The notes beneath the pieces are model-generated. The model was not told the origin of the DNA, did not search any database, and saw only the letters and a list, made by a program, of their open reading frames with translations. DNA of 12,014 nt from NCBI GenBank assembly GCA_003024985.2, contig PXIH01S0024471.1; one strand, 5' to 3'. Source of the DNA: Euperipatoides rowelli (Eukaryota; Onychophora; Udeonychophora; Euonychophora; Peripatopsidae). Every line of letters starts with the position of its first letter. Positions within the stretch are counted from its first letter, which is position 1. Shown in pieces: positions 7,691 through 12,014 of this stretch. Position numbers and translations under genes: made by a program.

Positions 7691-8497
7691 ACAATAATAG
7701 TAGCTGTTGTTTCATCATTAATTTAATAGTGGCTGTTGTTTCAACATTAATTTATTTGTAGCTGATGTTGTTTTGTCATTTATTTAATAGTGGTTGTTGT
7801 TTCGTAATTAATTTAATAGTAGCTATTGTTGTTTTGTCATTTAATAGTGGCTGTTGTTTTGCATTAATTTAATCGTGTCTGTTGTTTCGACATTAATTTA
7901 ATAGTGGATGTTGTTGTTTTGACATTAATTTAATAGTGGATGTTGTTGTTGTTTTGTCATTTATTTAATAGTGGCTGTTGTTTCAACATTAATTTAATAT
8001 GTCTGTTGTTTTGTCATTAATTTAATAGTAGTTATTGTTGTTATTTAATAGTGACTGTTGTTTCAACATTAATTTAAAGGTGGCTGTTGTTTCATCATTA
8101 AGTTAATAGTGGCTGTTGTTGTTTTGTCATTTATTTAATAGTGGCTATTATTTCAAAATTAATTTAATAATGTCGTTGTTTCGTCATTAATTTAATACAT
8201 AGTAGCTATTGTTGTTTAGTCATTGTTGTTTCAACATTAATTTAATAGTGGCTGTTGTTGTTTTGTCATTTATTTAATAGTGGGTGTTGTTGTTTCGTCA
8301 TTAATTTAATAGTAGATATTATTGTTTCGTCATTTAATAGTGGCTGTTTCAACATTAATTTAATAGTGGCTGTTGTTTTGACAATAATTTAATAGTGTCT
8401 GTTGTTTTGTCATTAATTTAATAGTAACTATTGTTGTTCGTCATTTATTAGTGGCTGTTGTTGTTTCGTCATTAATTTAATAGTGGCTGTTTTGTCA
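7691..8497. repeat. ~30-bp minisatellite, about 27 units
   Basis: Units follow the pattern AATAGTGGCTGTTGTT, then TCAACATTAATTT or TTGTCATTTATTT. I count about 27 by hand. Many length differences are multiples of 3, from one to three GTT triplets. Two subtypes alternate: one with TTTCAACATTAATTT, and one with extra GTT and TTTTGTCATTTATTT. A shorter variant with AGTAgcTATTG recurs at about 7818, 8027, 8201, 8312 and 8421, hinting at higher-order periods near 110 and about 210. The strand is strongly T and G rich. It starts within a few bases of the end of the 112-bp array. Confidence 0.92.
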
Positions 8498-8731
8498 CTT
8501 TTTTATTACATAATATAATTGTAATGCTAGTTCTAATTAGTCGTGTTTAAGAGTTATTACGGATCTAAGTAAAAGATTCTCAGCCTGAAATGTTTACCTG
8601 ATCTAGGCTCGGCAATTATTAGAGCAGGCTCTGATCAAGATTGATAATAGACTAATATTATTGAAACATTAACTCTTTCCATTCCTGTGTCGGTATAATA
8701 CCAACATTCATAATTTTGCAGTTGTGCTGCC
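8498..8731. other. Short non-coding spacer after the minisatellite
   Basis: Apart from a 6-bp inverted repeat ATTACA/TGTAAT at 8505-8525, I see no structure. The overlapping open frames on both strands between 8635 and 9072 run into the following repeat pair and are not credible genes. Confidence 0.4.
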
Positions 8732-9057
8732 CAGTAGGTCAAAATGGCCACCCTTCCAGTTGTCTGGAAGACTTCACGAGGATCACTAAATTCAAGATGG
8801 CTGACTTCCTGTTTCTTAAAGGTATAGAGGGTTTTTAGGTGTGCACACTTCTGGTTTATGATGTCACATGCAGTCAAAGACTGTTTCTGGTATGCTCAGT
8901 AGGTCAAAATGGTGGCACTTCCACTTTTCTGGAACACTTCACAATGAGGCTCACTAAATCCAAGCTGGCACTTCCTGCTCCTATTTTTAAAGAGCTTAGG
9001 CACTTCTGGTTCCTGTTACAACTTCTGGTCATGTGCAATAGACCACTGAATTCTAGG
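8732..9057. repeat. Diverged tandem duplication, 165-bp offset, two copies
   Basis: Copy one begins CAGTAGGTCAAAATGG at 8732 and copy two begins with the same 16 bases at 8897. Both continue with a CTTCCA word, TCTGGAA, ACTTCAC, a GATCACTAAAT or GCTCACTAAAT word, CAAG, TGGC and ACTTCCTG, then diverge through ACTTCTGGTT and CATGYAG/CATGTGCAATAG words. The ACTTCCTG and ACTTCTGG words are repeated within each copy. The base composition is higher in G+C than the neighbours, suggesting a transposon-derived piece. Family unknown. Confidence 0.75.
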
Positions 9058-9072
9058 TACTATGAGCTCTAA

Positions 9073-9825
9073 ATCACATCATGGCCTAACATCAACAATT
9101 TTTGATGGAGAGAAAAGAGTTAAATCAAGGCAACACTTGAAAAAAATATGTAGAAATTATTCTTGAAGTATGGGAATATTTTCACAATAGTTTTTTCTTT
9201 AACATAATAAATTGTAATTTCTTGTAATTAAATATAGCAACAGAAACTTGTTTTCAGGAAACAAAATTAATGTCAAAGGAAGAAGAGAAAAAAAAACATA
9301 AAATATTTACAATATTAAAAAAAAAAGACCTTTCACTCAGACAATCATGTAAATGATACCTCTTGAAGATAACGTCACTTTCTAAAATCAAATAAAAATG
9401 TTTCCTTTGCTGTTTGTAATTATTTTTTTTATTGGTTTTTTTATTTTTAATTTTATAAAGGGTAACTGTTACAACCCCAGATGCCAACAGTAATAAAGAT
9501 CTTGTCTGCCAAAAACAATTATTATTTATCAAACTAATAAATGTATTTATAAAGATATTAAGTGTCAGTGTAAATGCTAATTAAACATCTATGCAATGAT
9601 AACTTTGTTACCCAATATCAAAGCCACATTTACTCTTAATTAGCAATTAAAAAAGAGATTATTAATTAGGAAAATAATGCAAAGTGCACAATGTTAATAT
9701 GAGATCAGTTTTACTAAATAAAAATCCTTCAGAGGAACTCAGGGAGGTTCACAATACATTTCTGTTGTACAATAAGGATTTATTTTATGTCAGAGTGTAA
9801 GCACCCCCCCCCCTTCCCATACACA
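9073..9825. other. AT-rich non-coding stretch, no gene seen
   Basis: This stretch has many A and T runs and one poly-C run of ten bases at 9804-9813. A minus-strand open frame of 92 codons at 9254-9532 has low-complexity Lys/Asn and Phe segments from homopolymers and no recognisable domain. Confidence 0.5.
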
Positions 9826-9870
9826 CTACAATTTATCTGCAGATAAATTGTTGATGAGTTTTGATAGACC
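9826..9870 (+). repeat. Left arm of a second inverted-repeat pair, with a perfect 24-bp palindrome
   Basis: Positions 9826-9842 are the exact reverse complement of 10889-10905 (17 of 17), and 9852-9870 match 10859-10877 in reverse complement at 17 of 19. Between these blocks the left arm has 9 bases and the right arm 11 unrelated ones. In the left arm those 9 bases complete a perfect palindrome at 9828-9851, with a CTGCAG centre and arms ACAATTTAT/ATAAATTGT. A partial extra copy, ACAATTTATATTCAG, lies at 9903-9917. Confidence 0.8.
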
Positions 9871-10007
9871 CGGTCTGAAGAAGGTATACTCTACACACGC
9901 GCACAATTTATATTCAGACGTGGTGTCTACACAAACCCGGATTTTTTGTATTTTTGCTGTCAAAATTATTTTACAATACATTAAAACTTGTCTTTTATAG
10001 TCACCTT

Positions 10008-10272
10008 ATTTAAATTAATTTAAAATAGCTATTTATTTTTATCATTTAATAATAATATTTGATTTTATAATTTGTTGCATAACTTTTCTGATTTATAATT
10101 TANAAATAAAACCTATAAAAATGTTATCACAGTAAATCAATTTATGCATTATCACATATGAATGTAGGATATCAATAATTTAAATTAATTTAAAATAGCT
10201 ATTTATTTTTATCATTTAATAATAATATTTGATTTTATAATTTGTTGCATAACTTTTCTGATTTATAATTTA
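10008..10272. repeat. Identical 95-bp direct duplication (10008-10102 and 10178-10272)
   Basis: The two copies are identical over 95 bases with a 170-bp offset and a 75-bp unrelated spacer. The first copy is followed directly by an N at 10103. The sequence is nearly pure A+T with one GCTATTTATT and one TTTGTTGCATAAC landmark. Flanks on either side do not match. Perfect identity in otherwise decayed DNA means a very recent duplication or an assembly error. Confidence 0.9.
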
Positions 10273-10858
10273 ACTAAATACTGTACTATTTAAATAAAGA
10301 ATATTATTATAGAAGGCCTACTGTATATTGTGGTTTGAGAAAGCATCCTATTAGACTACTGTTGTTATTAAAAAAACCATTAACAGTATCTAACTTTTAA
10401 AAAAAATAGTATGAATTGTAATTATTATGTTTTTGAAACATTCAATGATTTTCTTGTAAATAAAATATTATACAGTATAACTGTAGGCTACATATTAAAA
10501 ACTATGGCAGGAAACAAAAAAAAAGGGTAACGTCTAGTTTGCGCATAATTTTCTGAAACATTGACACAGACTAAAAGGTAATATAGCAAAAGAAACCCTG
10601 ATTACTGACTAAAATAGAGGTTTGCAAATACAGTAGGTTTTAATGTGAAATAATTACGCTGCTAAAATATGCTTACAAAAATCTCATGTACGTCTTTGGG
10701 AAATACGCTTTGCAATGATATAATACTTTTCTTGTGTAGATCGTTGGTATCATTTCAACGACAAACAACAACATCATGCAACGCTCAGACATAACAACAC
10801 TTCAAACATGGTTTTAAAATTTTCAGGATGACTACAGAAGTTTGCTTACACAATGATT
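10273..10858. other. Interior of the second inverted-repeat pair, non-coding
   Basis: No open frame or motif was recognised. TAGGCCTA/TAGGCTA words occur at 10313 and 10485, and a small hairpin CGTTG/CAACG lies around 10742-10760. If the flanking arms are transposon ends, this and the duplication make up the interior. Confidence 0.45.
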
Positions 10859-10905
10859 GGTCTGTCAAACCTCATCATCAGACTGGGGCTGCAGATAAAT
10901 TGTAG
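10859..10905 (-). repeat. Right arm of the second inverted-repeat pair
   Basis: Read on the minus strand, it shows the same two blocks as 9826-9870: 17 of 17 for 10889-10905 and 17 of 19 for 10859-10877. The sequence just outside, ATTTGGGGGCC, is the complement in style of the C-rich run outside the left arm at 9804-9813, which fits matching ends but is not a base-for-base match. Confidence 0.75.
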
Positions 10906-10915
10906 CATATTTGGG

Positions 10916-11130
10916 GGCCTTAAGAATCAGTGGGATCACATTTTTTTATTTTAATGCCAATTAATTGATGATTTATGAGTTTAAAATAACATTAATATCT
11001 AAACACATTTTATTGGCTTAATCTTAAAATTGTTAAAGTGGTTTATCAATGCCTATTTCAACTTCATTGATTTAGGTGTATTTTTGTATAAAAATGTTTG
11101 TTTAATTAATCAATTTTTTATATTCGGTCC
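10916..11130 (+). repeat. Third, more diverged copy of the arm repeat seen at 4986-5330
   Basis: GGGCCTTAAGAATCAGTGGG at 10916-10935 resembles the GGGCCGCAGTGGGG start near 4970. Positions 11042-11125 follow 5112-5195 in order: TATCAATGCYTATTTCAACTT, then a T-rich segment, then TTTGTTTAATT.ATCAA. Identity looks near 70% over the better part by eye. It keeps the segment missing from the right arm at 6394-6656, so that segment is probably ancestral. It lies in the same orientation as the left arm. Confidence 0.6.
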
Positions 11131-11707
11131 ATAAATACATCAAATTTTGACTTTAAAGCCAAAATGTAGCAATTATCAATCTGACTTTTGACGTTTTTGG
11201 CAGAAAAATCTAGCAGCGATTCCAGTAATAGTGGTTGCCTGGCCACTGGTTGTCAGACCTGAAAGGCACCATTTCCTTTACTGACCAATCAGAATATAGA
11301 TCATTGATTCAAAGCTTTATTTTTTTATTTTTTTTTTGAGTCGGTAGTTTTTAACTTTTTATAAAAGCAACTCGAAATAAGCAGGCTGAAAATAAATCTT
11401 TTACCAGTTTTTATTTGCATTAAAAAATATAATCTCTAAGAATGTTTAAGAAATATTATTCAAAACTTTGGAAATAATAAGTTAGTTAGCATAATTTTGT
11501 TATCGTGTCAAGTTAATAACGTACAAAAGCCTTCCGGTAATTTAAGGTTTTATTTTTTCTTTTCTTAAAATTGGTTTCAACTTCAATCCCAAGAATTATC
11601 TCAAAATTTTATGGATTCTATATTGATGCTAAGAAAGTAACTTTTTCTCTGTTTTTCTCTTTTTTTCTTNCTTCTTCAAATAACGTCGGTTATTTTTCTA
11701 AACAACA
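11131..11707. other. Non-coding stretch, no gene seen
   Basis: A G+C-richer patch lies at 11205-11300, with a 5-bp hairpin AGTGG/CCACT at 11230-11247. A hairpin AAATAAC/GTTATTT with a 4-nt loop lies at 11678-11695. A pyrimidine run with an N spans 11641-11674. I could not identify A and B boxes that would make the patch a SINE. Confidence 0.45.
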
Positions 11708-12012
11708 AGTCATGAGAAAGGGGGAATCCAATAAGTGACAATTACCTAACGTCAGCAGTCATATTTTATTTTTTTTAAACAACGTATATTTCTGTCATTA
11801 TGAGAGTGCCAATGGAAGTTGTTTGGAAATGATCAAAATCTATCAAAAAAAAAAAAGGATTATTTCAACTCTAGACTATCATTGGGTTGGGGTATAGTGG
11901 GTTTAATACATAGTAGAAGTTAGGGTTAGGTTAAGTTTAGGACTGTAAATAAAATATCCATTACTAAAATGTCACTTATTGGATCCCATTTCAAAGATAT
12001 TGTGTCATGACT
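11708..12012. mobile_element. MITE-like inverted-repeat element at the window edge
   Basis: ATCCAATAAGTGACA at 11726-11740 is the exact reverse complement of 11970-11984. Further out, AGTCATGA (11708-11715) is complementary to TCATGACT (12005-12012). The bases between the inner and outer blocks differ in length, 10 on the left and 20 on the right. The whole unit is about 305 bp and has no reading frame. It contains a TTAGGGTTAGG word at 11920-11930. Only two bases remain after the right end, so a target duplication cannot be tested. Because TCATGA is itself a palindrome, the outer match could be a target duplication instead of part of the ends. Family unknown. Confidence 0.65.
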
Positions 12013-12014
12013 AG

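Noticed and set aside
8635-9072. Two overlapping open frames on opposite strands (80 and 77 codons)
   Set aside because: They run through the diverged 165-bp repeat pair, are not conserved between its copies, and match no family I know.
9254-9532. 92-codon minus-strand open frame
   Set aside because: Low-complexity Lys, Asn and Phe runs from homopolymers, with no recognisable motif.
11205-11300. Possible SINE or tRNA-derived patch
   Set aside because: No convincing A box, B box, cloverleaf or poly-A tail could be found.
11920-11930. Telomere-like TTAGGGTTAGG
   Set aside because: Fewer than two full repeats, inside a MITE-like element; not a telomere or an interstitial telomeric array.

Overview
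The window is very AT-rich (roughly 70% A+T by eye) with long A and T runs, three isolated N bases (6915, 10103, 11670), decayed transposon pieces and several tandem arrays. I find no intact protein-coding gene, no rRNA, no tRNA and no bacterial operon features. It looks like intergenic or intronic DNA of an animal. hAT-type terminal repeats, a CR1/L2/Jockey-like reverse transcriptase remnant and recurrent TAGGCTA/TAGGCCTA words are compatible with a marine invertebrate or a fish, but I cannot place it more closely. The longest open frames (about 60 to 103 codons) look like chance readings of AT-rich or repeated DNA.

Layout. 1-1107: unstructured AT-rich DNA with a perfect 11-bp hairpin at 615-644. 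1116-1529: the best-defined element, a 414-bp non-autonomous hAT transposon with matching ends, an 8-bp target duplication and an internal ~55-bp tandem array. 1538-3365: mostly featureless, with one exon-like stretch at 1817-1893. 3366-3628: a frameshifted LINE reverse transcriptase fragment that has lost a catalytic Asp. 3751-3856: a short degenerate repeat patch. 4986-6656: two arms of one repeat family in opposite orientation around about 1 kb of non-coding DNA, with interleaved inverted repeats and 22-bp units beside the right arm.

7245-7687: four ~112-bp tandem copies, running directly into a ~27-copy, ~30-bp minisatellite (7691-8497). 8732-9057: a diverged tandem pair with a 165-bp offset. 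9826-10905: a second inverted-repeat pair, whose left arm holds a perfect 24-bp palindrome and whose interior holds an identical 95-bp direct duplication. From about 10916: a third copy of the repeat arm seen at 4986. 11708-12012: a MITE-like inverted-repeat element at the right edge.

These parts do not form a pathway. The window is a layered record of transposon insertion, local duplication and hairpin-related rearrangement.
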